NCBI GenBank assembly: GCA_036250225.1
Contig: JAPZLL010000006.1
Span: 248,001 to 312,000, forward strand
Source: Cercophora sp. LCS_1
Taxonomy: Eukaryota > Ascomycota > Sordariomycetes > Sordariales > Lasiosphaeriaceae
Length of the DNA stretch: 64,000 bases
Direction of reading: 5' to 3'
The position numbers were made by a program, and so were the translations under genes. The first letter of the stretch is position 1. Every line of letters starts with the position of its first letter. The notes beneath the pieces were generated by a model that ran no database searches, had not been told where the DNA came from, and was given only the letters and a program-made list of their open reading frames with translations. Shown here one piece after another: positions 42,940-54,400 of this stretch.

Positions 42940-44094
42940 GAGGGAGTGCTATAGGATTGGTAAGGAATCACTCGCCGAGGAGGTGATCGTGGTTTTGGTC
43001 ATGAGATCTGGCGATGCAGCCCCACCAGGACGGATCGGCAGGGCCTTGACGTCGGGCTGTGTTGGCGACGTTGCATCACGGGCCGAGGGACTACGTCTAC
43101 GCGGGGTACAACACGCTCAGGCGTAAGGCGCATAGAGGCGTTTACGATAAAAGCCGAAGGAGGGCCGAGGTAGCCGGTCAGGGAACCGAGGGGCATCTTG
43201 CTACCCGCGAGTTTGTGCCGGAGCTTTGATGTCACCGTTCTAAGGACATGCTACCAGACCGCGAAGCCTACGCCGTGGCTCTCGAGCAGGCCGCCCGTTA
43301 TTCAAACGTCCTACGACAGCGCTGAGCCGCGACATGGGGTGAAGTGGAAGCTTTTTAAGATGCCCCTGCGTTTCCGGTTCCCAGCCAGCATCTAGCCTTA
43401 CGCTTGCAAACGATGCAAGGCGAAAAGAATTCCGTGGGGACGCTAATGGCGGGAGCTTAACCACCTGGCCGAAGATTCATCCGTATTCTTGGTAGATACG
43501 TTCCTCCAAATTTTAGTTCTGCGCGGGAAATGCTTATGTCCACGAGAATTAGCACTGCTAAAAACCGTTGAGCAAAGAACCTCAGTGTCGTCGGTTGGTG
43601 GATGAGGTCACCATGCCTCCTTGCCCAAGTGTGCGCCGTGCCGTGCGACTTCTAAAGGTCAGTCGTCACCACCAACCTCAATGTAGGGATCGGTTGGTCA
43701 CATCTTCTGACGGCTCGCCACTTGATGTGCGAAGCGGTCCGGGGCTGCCAAACGTGAAGCTCAACCCCAATGCCGTTCCTCGAAACACTCAGCCTAATAC
43801 GGGGGCGGATTTGACAGACGCGCCATGAACCAACTTCATCAATCGTGCTCTCAATTGTCTGTCTGCATGTGCCAGACGCGTTGCGGCCGTAATCATCAAA
43901 GATACCACTCATAAAATACAAATCAGTCGCCCGCCCACCGCCAAACAGACCGCCCTAATCAGACAAGAAACACCGAATGTAGCCGTACAATCCTAACCAT
44001 GCCAATCCCCTCCAACCAATTCCGTATCCATGAACCATGAAACCCAAACGCCCCGGCTCCCGTCCGCGAGTCCATTCCAAAGGTCCTCCCTCCC
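42940..44094. other. intergenic
   Basis: No supported gene between Rev7 and the RhoGEF, which converge here. Frames are short and lack motifs. Nothing that looks like a transposon end or tRNA is visible. Confidence 0.5.
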
Positions 44095-47000
44095 TTACTC
44101 CACCAAATTCGCATTCCCGCCCTTCAACAACGCCCTGAGACTCACAATCTCCCTCCTCAACCTCGCATTCTCCTTCTTCACCCTCGCCACCTCCTCGCTC
44201 CCTTCCCTCAACTTGCCCATCAACTCCTCCTTATCCTCCCGACCCTTGCCCTTGAGCGCCTTGACGATCTTGCCCAACTCGCTATTGAACTTCTCATACA
44301 ACAACTCGTTTTCTGCTGTGGCCTCCTTGTACATCTGGTCAATCGCCTTCACCTTGCCCTCGCTCGATTTCAGCACCGCCTCGACATCGCGTTGTATCTC
44401 CGACTGTCGATCGTGCAGCTCCTGCATAGCCTGCGGCACACGTTCTTCGAGAGCCTTGACGGCCGCCGAGACACGACGGAGGTCTGTTGTTGCCGAGCGT
44501 GGGAGTGATGACCCGACGCGAGCCATGTCCTCTGCGATGCGCGAGAGTTCTGTTTTCAGAGAGGCGTCAACTTCCTCGATTGCGTTCTTCTCTGTCTGAA
44601 GACGTTCGCGGAGCTTTTGAGGCGACTGCAGCCGTAGTTTTTGGGTTGCGGGCGTGGCAGCTACTGCGGTCGGCGGTTTTCCGGGACTAGTGGATGGACG
44701 AGCAAGGGGCTCGTTGGCATTGGTCGGAATGCGGGAGGGCTTGAGCGTGGGTATTTGCGACACCGAGATGGTCTTAGCATGCGGTCGCCGCGTGGGTGTC
44801 GGTGTGGGCTTGTCGAGCTCCGATGACGTCGCCGGAGGAGATAACGGGCTCTGGACGTTCTCCTTTTGCCGCGACGTGCGCAACGCCTGTGGTGACCCGG
44901 GACTAACGGGAATCTTGGACGGCGAAGGGCCTCGAGGAGCAGAGTTGAATTTCTCTGCGGTCTGCTGCTTATTGATGCGCAGGGGCATCAATGCAGGGTC
45001 GGGCATCAAAGGTGGGTCTTCCAATGAGGCGGCAGCCATGAGACTCTTGAGGTCCGAAAGTGAGCTGCGCCGCTTCTTCTTCACCGACTTTGTCTCTGTT
45101 GCTTCGATCTCGGGTTCGCCAATGGTCTCAAGTCTGTGGGAACTAGTCGGACGATTAGGGAATTCCTCAAAGGCGCCCGCAATGGGAGGACGGTCACGCG
45201 ATCCGGGTCTGCGCAGCTTGTTGGGACTAGCAATGCCGGCAATCCCCAAGTCGATGGACCGCGACCTACTAACCGGTGCCTTGCCAAAGTCCACAGAGGC
45301 GGCATTTCGGTTGTGCTTGCTCAGGGTCCTCCACATTGACGGACGCTCCTCGGTCTTGCTGTTCTGGCGAAGAAGAGAGTCAAGCCCAAACTTTCTCCGC
45401 AGAGAGGATGTGTTGGAAGTCATGGAACCCGTCGCCGATTTGAAGCTCCTGCTGCTAGCATTGAGCGAGTCGTACGCAGAGTCCTTGAGGCTGATGCTTG
45501 CTCCGAAACCACCGCCACCGCCATCGTCAAAGATGCGATCGCAGTCCTCCACCAGACGATCAAGCAAGTTGATGTAGTTGGGCGCACTACCGTCGTCGGC
45601 AAGTAATTCCGCGAAGGCGAGAGTCAGCGCGCCTCTATCACCGTCGTTTCCACAACCGTCCAGTAGATCTGCAAGGAGTTTAATAAGGGCGGTGAAAGCT
45701 CTGCGGTTCTGTGGCGCCATATCGCTAAACAGGAACCGAACAAAGTCGGCAAAATCACCGACGACTCGCTTCGAAGCCCGAACTTGAAGAGCGTCGAGTG
45801 CTTGCATGGTGATGACAGGGCCGATTTGATCCCGCCAGGCGATGCGGATGAACTTTTCGAATGCTGCAAAAATGACCTCGGTGCCCAGCTCGGCAGAAAA
45901 ATCGAGGTCGTAAGGGAACTCAATGAGTCGGTTGTATAAATCGTTGACAGCAAGCTCGTCCGCCATTGATCTGTTGAGCAAAGTGCGGCCAATAAAGTAA
46001 CCCTTGCGAGCTTGGAGGTTAGCAACATAGCCAGTAAAGGTCTGCTCAAGTCGGACTAGAGGATTCTCGGGGCGCTCCTCCTCTCCTATGCGACTCCCAG
46101 TCCTACTGCGTAGAGACCCAGATATAACCGTTGGTTCCTTTTGAGGAACCGGGGGTCCTTGAGCAGGATGTAGTGCTGGGATGTCTGTAAGTGGATTGCG
46201 AGGCTTTGCACCGCTGTTTGAAGTATCGCTTGTCGTACCGGCGTTCGTCGCGGTGCTACCGCCGAGGAAACTGGAGAGCATCTTGACTGGTGATGAAGCG
46301 AGGAAGGAACGGGTGGGCTTATCAGCCTTGGATGCGACATTTACTGCCCGTAAAACCTTGGTGTAGTATGATACCAATGCTGGAACTAGCTTCATGTTGG
46401 AAGTGCTGAACTGGTGACTAAGAAGCTGAATGATGCGCCTTGAAATCGTTGGGACAAGGTCTTCGAGAGCAATGTCGTCCGTGTACCGCTTCCCATTCAA
46501 GCCCAGGGTGTTCATCGAGATCCGTCTCATGTCGCCTGTCCTGATCTCGATCACAATCTCCACACCATAATGGCCAACCGGCGCTCCCTTCGTGCCTTTG
46601 TCGTTATCAAGGACGATGCGGATAGGCGCTGGTTCCTTGCGGCCTTCAATGAGTTGTTCGGCAGCTTCCTGGAAAACGGCGGCGTGGAGCCCGAAATTGT
46701 TGTCGGCCAGCTTGACAGATCGCAATGTCCAACTCGGGTCTTCTCTTTCGCGCTCGGCGAACCGCCCCTCGATGCGTGCCTTGACGATGTCCTCACTCCA
46801 TCGGGTTGCCCTGCCTTCGTACGACTCTTGAAGCAAGAAACACCTCGAAGTAATGGCTTTGCTGGTAAAGTACTCGCCAGAATGAGCACCCTTCATCTCC
46901 TGGGTAGACGTCATCCAGATGAGACGGCCATCCGACGATTCAGTAAAGCGAGCATCAGCGAGGTTATGCCAACCTGTGAAGGCGAAGTCATACTCGGCGC

Positions 47001-48693
47001 TTCCCCCGGCGCCCTTGGTCATAGTCAAAAGCAAGCCAGCGGCAGAGGGCTTATCGATCTCGCGCAAGAACTCTCGACCGGTCGGCCCAGAGGTAGACTT
47101 CCTTTGGAGGATGACGATGCAGTCCGAAAAGAGCACGAGTAGGCCTGATCTTTCTTGGTGACCAGGCGTTCTGGACCCAGTGTTGTATGGCGCGGACAGC
47201 TCTGTATAGTCGGCGGCCAAGAGCAGGCGACCTTGGGGCTCCAAATCCACGGGCCAACACTCGACCATGGACCGAAGACGGCTTGTGACGTTAACCTTAT
47301 CAGGCATGGGATCGTCCATGGAACAAATGTTGGTGATGATGTCTCTTGCGCGAAGCATGAGCTGGAGCGCCGGGTGGGTCATCGGTAGGCATGTAACGAT
47401 CTGGTCAATGAGCAAGCTGTACCGTGGAAGCCTCTGGACAGGCTCAATCAAGAGAGACCGGATAGTTTGCTCTCCTGTCTGCGCAACTCTCTGTCGGAAG
47501 CTCGACTGCTTGTCCATGAACGAGTTGAACAGCTGAGGGAAGTTGTTGCTTGCTCGAATATAGTCTTGGTACGCATCTGTGAACCTTGGGAACCACTCAA
47601 CAAAGATGCGCGCAATCGCCAGAGCGCCAGTCGGATCCTTGATTTTAGTCGAGCCAACTCCCAATCGTGCTGCGGGGAACGGTGAGTCCATGTCTCTCAT
47701 GGCTTCCTCCTCTGTGTCGTCCATGACTTGTCGAAGTTCCTTCATAAAAGCGGCATTCAACTGAAGTATCTGGTCCACGGATCTAGGGAACAGCTTGTCC
47801 ACCTCCTCTTCGGTCGGACTGATGCTACCAGCAGACCTGCTTTTTGCGTTTTGGCGGAAGTCGTCGGCGATGTGGTTGACCAAATCCGTCAACTTCAGGA
47901 CGTAGCGCTCCTCCGTATCCACCAATTCCCCCAGCTTCATGCGTAGCTCAAACTTTTGGTTCTTAGTGAAGGACTTAGTGCGGTTCAATGAAGTCGGTCT
48001 CGACGGTGCGCGCCGGAGCTTCGATGTCGGAAGAAACACCGGCTCGCCAAAGAGTTTCACCAAAGGTGTATAGCCTCCGTACTGCCTCAATGTTGGGTCC
48101 AAGATGTCGTCTTCATCTTCTGGCACCTGCTCGAAATCCTCCGGCTGAAGGGGTACGATTGCGCCAGGCGGCAAAACCAAGTCCATGTCCACATTGCTGA
48201 TATGTTGCGTCTGCAAAGCAGACTCGAGAACTCGGATGGCTTCGACGGTATTCTCGGACTGGACAGCGGACTTTGCGAGATCGGCAGCATGTTGTTCGCT
48301 GAACATCGAGGGAGCAGAACCGGGCCGTCGTGCGCGCGTCGTGGGATACTGATTCTTCAAATAGTTCTTGGTGACCTCAGGAAGCTCCGAAAAGTACTTG
48401 TAAACCCCAAAAGCCAACGCCCTGCATATCTCATCTCCTTGGAATTCGCGAGGAAGGTAACTGACAACGCTGTAGTAAGGGGAACTTGGCGAAATCGTGA
48501 TGCGCGGAAAGGATTGGAAGCCAGCCGAGCTGTATACGTGGATCTGAACTCGCGAGCTGTTATGGGTGTAGTTGGCTGTGGTTGATGGTCCATGAAAGAT
48601 CAGGACTGGCAGGTGGCCGAGCAATGGATCGCTGGCATAATAAAGAGTGACGTGCTCTGGCGAAAGCGCCAGTTCCTCCGTAACACGAACCAT
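44095..48693 (-). CDS. bud3: Bud3-type Rho guanine-nucleotide exchange factor
   Basis: A single exon encodes 1532 aa from ATG 48693 (MVRVTEELALSPEHVTLYYA). The DH (RhoGEF) domain lies at about residues 248-460, including KLGELVDTEERYVLKLTDLV and the third conserved region LLIEPVQRLPRYSLLIDQIV. A PH-like segment probably follows (SGLLVLFSDCIVILQRKS). A helical region at about 880-1080 (RLEQTFTGYVANLQARKGYF, MAPQNRRAFTALIKLLADLL) resembles a GAP-like fold seen in this family. The last 140 residues are a coiled coil (ENELLYEKFNSELGKIVKAL). In Neurospora, a large DH protein of this kind, BUD-3, is the GEF for RHO-4 in septation. The family is clear; the exact orthology is inferred from length, N-terminus and domain order. 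Confidence 0.88.
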   Translation of the reverse strand: MVRVTEELALSPEHVTLYYASDPLLGHLPVLIFHGPSTTANYTHNSSRVQIHVYSSAGFQSFPRITISPSSPYYSVVSYLPREFQGDEICRALAFGVYKYFSELPEVTKNYLKNQYPTTRARRPGSAPSMFSEQHAADLAKSAVQSENTVEAIRVLESALQTQHISNVDMDLVLPPGAIVPLQPEDFEQVPEDEDDILDPTLRQYGGYTPLVKLFGEPVFLPTSKLRRAPSRPTSLNRTKSFTKNQKFELRMKLGELVDTEERYVLKLTDLVNHIADDFRQNAKSRSAGSISPTEEEVDKLFPRSVDQILQLNAAFMKELRQVMDDTEEEAMRDMDSPFPAARLGVGSTKIKDPTGALAIARIFVEWFPRFTDAYQDYIRASNNFPQLFNSFMDKQSSFRQRVAQTGEQTIRSLLIEPVQRLPRYSLLIDQIVTCLPMTHPALQLMLRARDIITNICSMDDPMPDKVNVTSRLRSMVECWPVDLEPQGRLLLAADYTELSAPYNTGSRTPGHQERSGLLVLFSDCIVILQRKSTSGPTGREFLREIDKPSAAGLLLTMTKGAGGSAEYDFAFTGWHNLADARFTESSDGRLIWMTSTQEMKGAHSGEYFTSKAITSRCFLLQESYEGRATRWSEDIVKARIEGRFAEREREDPSWTLRSVKLADNNFGLHAAVFQEAAEQLIEGRKEPAPIRIVLDNDKGTKGAPVGHYGVEIVIEIRTGDMRRISMNTLGLNGKRYTDDIALEDLVPTISRRIIQLLSHQFSTSNMKLVPALVSYYTKVLRAVNVASKADKPTRSFLASSPVKMLSSFLGGSTATNAGTTSDTSNSGAKPRNPLTDIPALHPAQGPPVPQKEPTVISGSLRSRTGSRIGEEERPENPLVRLEQTFTGYVANLQARKGYFIGRTLLNRSMADELAVNDLYNRLIEFPYDLDFSAELGTEVIFAAFEKFIRIAWRDQIGPVITMQALDALQVRASKRVVGDFADFVRFLFSDMAPQNRRAFTALIKLLADLLDGCGNDGDRGALTLAFAELLADDGSAPNYINLLDRLVEDCDRIFDDGGGGGFGASISLKDSAYDSLNASSRSFKSATGSMTSNTSSLRRKFGLDSLLRQNSKTEERPSMWRTLSKHNRNAASVDFGKAPVSRSRSIDLGIAGIASPNKLRRPGSRDRPPIAGAFEEFPNRPTSSHRLETIGEPEIEATETKSVKKKRRSSLSDLKSLMAAASLEDPPLMPDPALMPLRINKQQTAEKFNSAPRGPSPSKIPVSPGSPQALRTSRQKENVQSPLSPPATSSELDKPTPTPTRRPHAKTISVSQIPTLKPSRIPTNANEPLARPSTSPGKPPTAVAATPATQKLRLQSPQKLRERLQTEKNAIEEVDASLKTELSRIAEDMARVGSSLPRSATTDLRRVSAAVKALEERVPQAMQELHDRQSEIQRDVEAVLKSSEGKVKAIDQMYKEATAENELLYEKFNSELGKIVKALKGKGREDKEELMGKLREGSEEVARVKKENARLRREIVSLRALLKGGNANLVE

Positions 48694-49730
48694 GGTCGCT
48701 TCAATGGGCTCAACGGGCCGTGATCATGGCCGTCGAGAATTTCGGAGCGATCGAGGACGGTCGGGGTGGCGGGCTAATGGTCGGTGTTCGGTCGCGGCGG
48801 GCTTGTCGCGGATTTGTTGTGCGACAAATCTGTTGTTGAGAAAGTAAACAGACGAAAGGGGTGCGGCGCAGCAGTCAGACGGGAAGCTGCAGTCGGATTG
48901 ATGGCACCCGGAACCGTGACCGCGACAAGCAAAACCAAGGTCCTGCTTGAGTCGAAGAGGTATCGGCACGCCGGAGCTCTTGCGCGCGCAGCTCTGGTCT
49001 GCGAGAGTCGGAGAGGGTAAAAGAAAGGTCGAAAATGACGTCGCGGAAGAAGCTGAAGTCGACAAACGCAGAAACGAAATGCGGCGCGAGTGAAGCGGAA
49101 AGGAGTGACCGCAATTGGGACAAAGGATGGACTCAATGCACCTCGGTACCTAGCCAGCAGGAGGCTTGTCAGTTCTGAATGGAAGCTGCGTGGCAGACGA
49201 TGAGGGTGGAGAGTTGTCGCATCCAGGATTGGGCTGCAACTTTGGCGGTGAGGGCTGCACCAAAACGCGTCACTGGCGCGCGGTGGAGCCACCGCTCGGA
49301 TCTGCTGGCTAGCAACAAAAAAGCCCCACTTGATGCTCCTGCAACTCGCCGCAACCACTCCAAAAGAAATGCAGGAAAATCTTCAATGACTCAGAAATGC
49401 ATCTCAGCTTTTAAAGTTATGCTCGCCCACCCAATGCCTCAATATGCCACTTCCTTGAAGCAGAATTTTGCTGTGAAGCTGAGATTTGTGAGAGCCTTTT
49501 TTGGGGAGCGACTTCCCGGGTTGCCCCGCTGCCCCACCAGATGAAGTAAACAAGTGAAACATACCTTTTCTGCCCCGCCGAGGCGGGATGTTCCTGACAG
49601 GGGCCCCATCCCTGTCCGAGTCTCTTTCAACGTTCCGTCTTGGTCGTTGATCACCTCCACCACACACCTGCCAGCATCAGGGCCTTCATCAAGACTCGAT
49701 CTGGCCGTGGGGCCTCCCGCCCCATGGGCG
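48694..49730. other. intergenic, upstream of the RhoGEF
   Basis: This is promoter and leader of the RhoGEF gene (48694 onward), then the 3' flank of the 2EXR-like gene. No supported gene. Frames on both strands are basic and serine-rich without domains. Confidence 0.5.
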
Positions 49731-50735
49731 CTACCACGTGTTCGGGTACCGGTTGTAAACACCGCGGCCGGCTGGCTCTCCGGGTTCCCGGTTGGGACCG
49801 TCCCACGCGGAGCGATCCATGTTGATGTCGAGAACCAGCTGGATCTCGACATCACTCCGTCCACAGTTCCGGGCAACCTGTCTGACCCGGTCGATAAGCG
49901 GTCTATAGACCGCGTGATATTCACCGTCGAACCAGGGCCAGACGGTAGGGAAAAGTTGCGAGCCTAGGGGCATGAATCCCCAGGCCCTGCTGGCGTTGTC
50001 GAATCCCGGAGGAAGGTCGGGCAACGCCAGCACCAAGAACAGTTGACGGAGGGCAGGGAGCGGCTCGATTAAGTCTCTCAGCTCCTGATCGCTGAACCCA
50101 CCGCCCCAGAACGACCACTGCTCGTCTCTAACGAGCACCGCAAGATTCCGAATGCGTTCAGCCCTGTCGGCGATAGGATAAGTTAGTCCCATCATCCACA
50201 TGAGGGGTTCATAGCAGTCAAAAAGGAATGAGACTTACCATCCCAGCGCGCCGTTGCGCAACGCCCGCACCGGCGCCAGACTGCCCCTGTTGGGGATCCG
50301 GTCCGGGTTCCTGATTGCCAGGAAAAACATATCCTGCGCAAAATGGACCAAGTCTTCCCTCCGGCCCCGAATGCCTACGAGATCGCCGACTACGTCGACG
50401 CCCGTCAGCTCAGCCATCGCGAGTTCGCTCGTGTCCCATCCCACGGGCGATCGCATCAGGTTAGCCGGCATCCGGAGACTGACCCGCCAGTTGCCTGGAA
50501 CGAAGCCAGATACCGCCAAACTGTCGGCCCGGTGGTCATACTGCCATAAGGCGATGAGTACTCTCTGGTGCTCCAGATTTCCCCAGACCTTCAGCTTTAG
50601 CTCGATAGGGAGCCGATCAAACTGTCTCCGCTGGATAGTTCCGGGGTCGTTTCCGGCGGCCGAGTTGGCAGCATCGCTGCTGCCCTGGGCTTGCGGGCCG
50701 GTCGAGACGGCAGAGGTGGCTCCGGTTGCCGACAT
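49731..50735 (-). CDS. 2EXR/F-box-like domain protein
   Basis: Two exons, 50735-50239 and 50163-49731, give 309 aa. The 75-nt intron has GTAAGT, a perfect GGACTAACTT branch site and CGACAG acceptor. The start is MSATGATSAVSTGPQAQG. At about residues 37-60, QFDRLPIELKLKVWGNLEHQ matches the fungal 2EXR/F-box-like start (F..LP.ELKLKVW), and DMFFLAIRNPDRIP is also family-like. The C-terminal half has NLAVLVRDEQWSFWGGGF and WPWFDGEYHAVYRPLIDRVR, then DVEIQLVLDINMDRSAW. The function is unknown; such proteins are very expanded in Sordariomycetes. A 125-bp piece of its 3' region is duplicated at 8634-8758. Confidence 0.8.
49812..49936 (-). repeat. dispersed repeat, source copy of the relic at 8634-8758
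   Basis: This segment lies within exon 2 of the 2EXR-like gene. It matches 8634-8758 base for base in length (125 nt, no gaps), with about 11 mismatches, some of which are C/T or A/G transitions. This copy keeps the reading frame open; the other does not. Confidence 0.85.
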
Positions 50736-52318
50736 TTTGGTTGTGATTGTTCTGCGCAAGCCGAAGTTAGCAAGGTCAAAAGGCAAGCCGAATGCGGTCC
50801 CAGTTGGTGGGCTTGGTTGGGAGATCTTCCGCGAAACATCTAGGTTGCTTGAATCGCGCGATTATTCAGGCTGATGGATGCTCCCGGTCGTGGATGAGAA
50901 ATGTTTCAAATAGGGCGCCGGGGCTACTACATCTATTACAGGCCGAGCGGTGCTTCTTGCTCTCGCTGTGAGTGGGCGTAGTTAATGCTGACGGAAACTC
51001 CCACTTGGGCAATCCGGAGCAATTCCACTTGGCATGACCTCATGTAGCGACATCCCTCGGAAGTAAGGCTTAGGTGTCGACTGAAAGATCAACCTGCGAG
51101 TATGAAGCGAATCATGATTGCACTTGTATCCAAGAAGAGACACTTGTCGTAGTGATGGGAGGTACTGACATCCTTTTGAAACAGAACTTTAGAAGCGACA
51201 AAGTGGGTTAGACTGCTACTGGACAGTCTTAAATGTTCAAAGTCATGGCGAGTACAATTTCTTGGAGAAGTTATTGCCTAACTGAGGCTTTGTGGACTAG
51301 GACCAGGATGCCTTGCAGACTCTAGTCAACCATCCTCGACTGGACCTAGTTCAGCTCCGAATTTGGTACATGTAGGATATGATCGTAACTGGCGATTGAT
51401 TTCGGAGGCTGGAACCCTTGACGCCGTTGGGGCCATGCCAGTGGCAAAATGTAACACGTTGTGCATACCTTGGAGCCCCTAGGAATCTATCTCGTAATAT
51501 GTACGAGGATGATGTGGTGTACACTAGTATCCATGAATGCAATGGCGATTGTGTCCTTGACAACTAGAAACGGGATGTTGCCTTGAGGTATGCATGTGGA
51601 AATAGTGCGATGATGGTGAAGAAACCCGGCTCTCGACAGGGCTGAAGTTCAAGTTGATGAAGCGATAATAAGGCAGAGAATAGAATGGGAGTTATTGCTT
51701 TTCTTGTCGTTTTCGCAACAGAAAGTGGTGAAGAAGATGATGGCCTTGTTGCAAGGATACCAGGTCTTGATAAATGGATAATGCGGGAGGTTTTATCACT
51801 TACGGGTTGGTTGTTGTTTTTTGAGGGCGGGTTGGTTGTTGTTTTTTGAGGGCGGGTTGGTGCGTGGTGGTTGCAAGTTGGCTTTGCAGTTTGTTGTGGA
51901 GGAAGAAAAGCGCAAGCCGGAATTGCGTCTGGCGGAATTTATACCCACCCACCTGCGACGGCTGGCCATGGAGGCGGGCGTGCACAACAACATGGAAGGC
52001 GGGGCTCGCACAATTGACCATACGGCCCAGTCAGTGCAGGATGCCTAATGGCCAGCGACTACTACAGCAACTCGTGGCCGACGGAGGTCGATGGAATTCC
52101 GACGCCGAACAGCCACGGGACTTTATGCGCGATACATCAACGCCAGATCTTGTAATGACCACGCCATGAGACTTAGAATGAATCGGCACTGACGTGGGAA
52201 GACAGCTTGGACACCCACACCTTCTCGTTTGCACATCACGCCAAGGTATACAGAGTGCTGGTCTTCCTCGTATCAGAGCCTTGTGAGAGTTTGCAGCATG
52301 GGCACATCGTGCCATTTT
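50736..52318. other. intergenic with a short tandem repeat
   Basis: No supported gene. From 50990 to 51700 the sequence is AT-richer and lacks long open frames. A 25-bp tandem repeat at 51804-51860 is listed separately. Confidence 0.5.
51804..51860 (+). repeat. 25-bp tandem repeat, about 2.3 copies
   Basis: The unit GGGTTGGTTGTTG plus TTTTTTGAGGGC occurs exactly twice (51804-51828 and 51829-51853), followed by GGGTTGG. The + strand is G/T-rich, with GGG and GGTTGG tracts. No coding sense is evident. Confidence 0.9.
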
Positions 52319-53555
52319 CTAATAACCTCTTTGGAAACTACCAGAAACACGGAAGCACGCCACCGACAACCATAGATTCGAGATGCAAATGCTGATAGTG
52401 CGTCCATTCGCCCCCTCGAACTCACCGATCTGTTTGAGTATTGGGTCGCGGGGCCAGCCATTCGATGGCCACTTGGCTTTGATCTCACCAATTTCCACAA
52501 ACCCCGCCTCGAGCAGTTGATCTTTGTACTGAAAAGCGGTGTTTAGGGGACGTCCAATACCCGTGAAGCCCTCAAGGAGTAGCTCAGACCATTTGCGAAG
52601 CGGGGAATCTGGTGTTAGGGTTCCGTCGTCGGATTCCATGGGGTAGAGGATATCCTGAACCTCCAGCCAGCCGCCGGGCTCGAGAGCGCTATCACAAATC
52701 CCAGTTAACTCGAGGTCCAGAGTCCGTAGGGGTGATACCGTACTCGTAGCACTGCTTGAAGTACTGGGGCCAGTCCAAGATGGACCCAGTCATGAAGCGG
52801 GAGAAGATGAAGTCGAATTTGTGGCTAAAGTTCCAGGTATCCTCCAAGTCATCGACGTAGAACGTAACGTTGGGCGGGACACTGGATTATTCGTCGGCGA
52901 GGGTAAAATTAATGGGGTTGAACGGGAACTTTGCTCACAATGCGGGTTGCGTTGGGCTCAGATCTATGCCCGTTATCTGCAATCATCTTCAACAATGCCA
53001 TTGCTGAAATTGGTGGTTCGGACACTCGCCTTGGATTCGGGGTGCTCATCAGCTTCGCAACATCAGCATACTCCCAAGCTACCCAACGAGGAATACCAAC
53101 CAAAGTCAATTGACCAGATGCCAGATCCGCAGCCGGCGTCAAGAACGTGAGAGGGCGTCCTTGGGAGAGGGGCATTGAAGAGCTTCCCGCCGAACGTCAG
53201 GATCAGCAAGTTGTGTTGTAGGTCTTCTGCCGTTAGCCACACGTATTGGAGTCCGAAACGGAAAACTGCTCACCTAGTCGTTGTTGTTCTGTCTAGTAGA
53301 ACTGTCAGTGATGTCAACTCCGACAGGGAGCGGGGCGAGCAACTGGATCATTGGGGAGAACATATGTGCCGTCTTTGTAGCCGTGGTACGTCCTGCCATT
53401 TTCGTGACGATACTTCAAGACGTCAGACATCAGAGAAGTTGTGTCGCTGGCGATATCCTATTTTCAATTTGTTAGGGTGGAGCGGGATGGACACCTAAAG
53501 GATCACATACGGTCGCATCGTCAGCGACATCGACTTGAGCCTGTGCCTTGCGCAT
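52319..53555 (-). pseudogene. LaeA-like SAM-dependent methyltransferase, decaying 3' half
   Basis: The 5' half rebuilds cleanly through seven exons: 53555-53511, 53457-53344, 53292-53274 (19 nt), 53223-53101, 53052-53030 (23 nt), 52976-52939 and 52881 onward. It gives GRTYHGYKDGTYVLPNDPTE, QQRLDLQHNLLILTF, the SAM motif HVLDAGCGSGIWSIDF, then ADEHPESKITGIDLSPTQP, NVTFYVDDLEDTW and FDFIFSRFMTGSILDWPQYF. The intron after ESK has a GC donor. Downstream, the family block LEPGGWLEVQDILYP (about 52690-52630) is present, but I cannot join it in frame to QCYE. After KQIGEFEG the conserved C-terminus is scrambled, with a likely frameshift. A TAA precedes the ATG at 53555. Members act in secondary metabolism; this copy is probably inactive. 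Confidence 0.65.
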
Positions 53556-54400
53556 CGGTTAACCGGTCGGGGTCACGGGGAACAGTCGTACATCATCAGC
53601 CTCCATCAGAGCAGATGCCTCCGGTTTAGCCATCGTGGTGATTGCTTGGAGGAAATTCAGTTGACGGCGCTTGGCAGCAGGTTGGAGATTGCGATGAATC
53701 TTGGTTTTTTCCAGAAGCGGGGATGCTGGACACAAGACGGTCTTAAGAGGCGAGACAAATGGTGAGGGATTGGGGCTGCTGGGCCCTTGGATGCCGCTGC
53801 ATCCTGCAATTATGTCGCACGACAGAAGCGGCGAGCCAATGGCAACTTTGTTCGACCAGCTGAATGCGGAAGAAGGGCTGGCATCCGGAATCATCTTGGT
53901 GGGTGAGCTCGGCATTCCAATGAGGCAGGAGTCACCCAGGCAGGCAACCCGAGACGTTCTTCTCCGCGACGCCACACATGACGTGCACAGTGAAAAATGA
54001 GGAGAAAGAAAGACCTCACAGAGCAAGCTCTAGTGGCCAAATTTCAAAAATTAGCGTCCGGCGAGCTTTTTGGTATCCAAAGTGAGCCGCCCTCGCATGC
54101 AGTGAGGAAGAAAGAGCTGGAGGAGGGATGGGCGACCGAGAGGAGAACTTATAGACTTGGTAGGCGGCCTGTGCGCACCCGCAAACTTGCCGTCGTTTTC
54201 ACTCCGGCGAGGAATGCAAAATCGAGGGGCATTGGATGAGTGTTACGGGGCTTAGGGCTGGCCGGCCGGACTGGACCGGAACAGGAATCTGGTTCAAGCT
54301 CTCTTGTCTTCTCACGTCGCAGCTGCAGATATTAATAATATTCGCATTCATTTCCAATTCACTCGCCGCTTGAACCCTTGTCGGTTTGGCTAACCCTGTC
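53556..54400. other. intergenic
   Basis: Directly upstream of the methyltransferase, the same frame continues from an ATG at 53633 (MAKPEASALMEADD) to a TAA at 53561-53559, which may be its original 5' end. The rest shows no supported gene. Confidence 0.45.

Noticed and set aside
43436..43475. Possible tRNA D-arm-like string (CCACCTGGCCGAAG) on the + strand
   Set aside because: No matching T-arm or acceptor stem nearby in either orientation.
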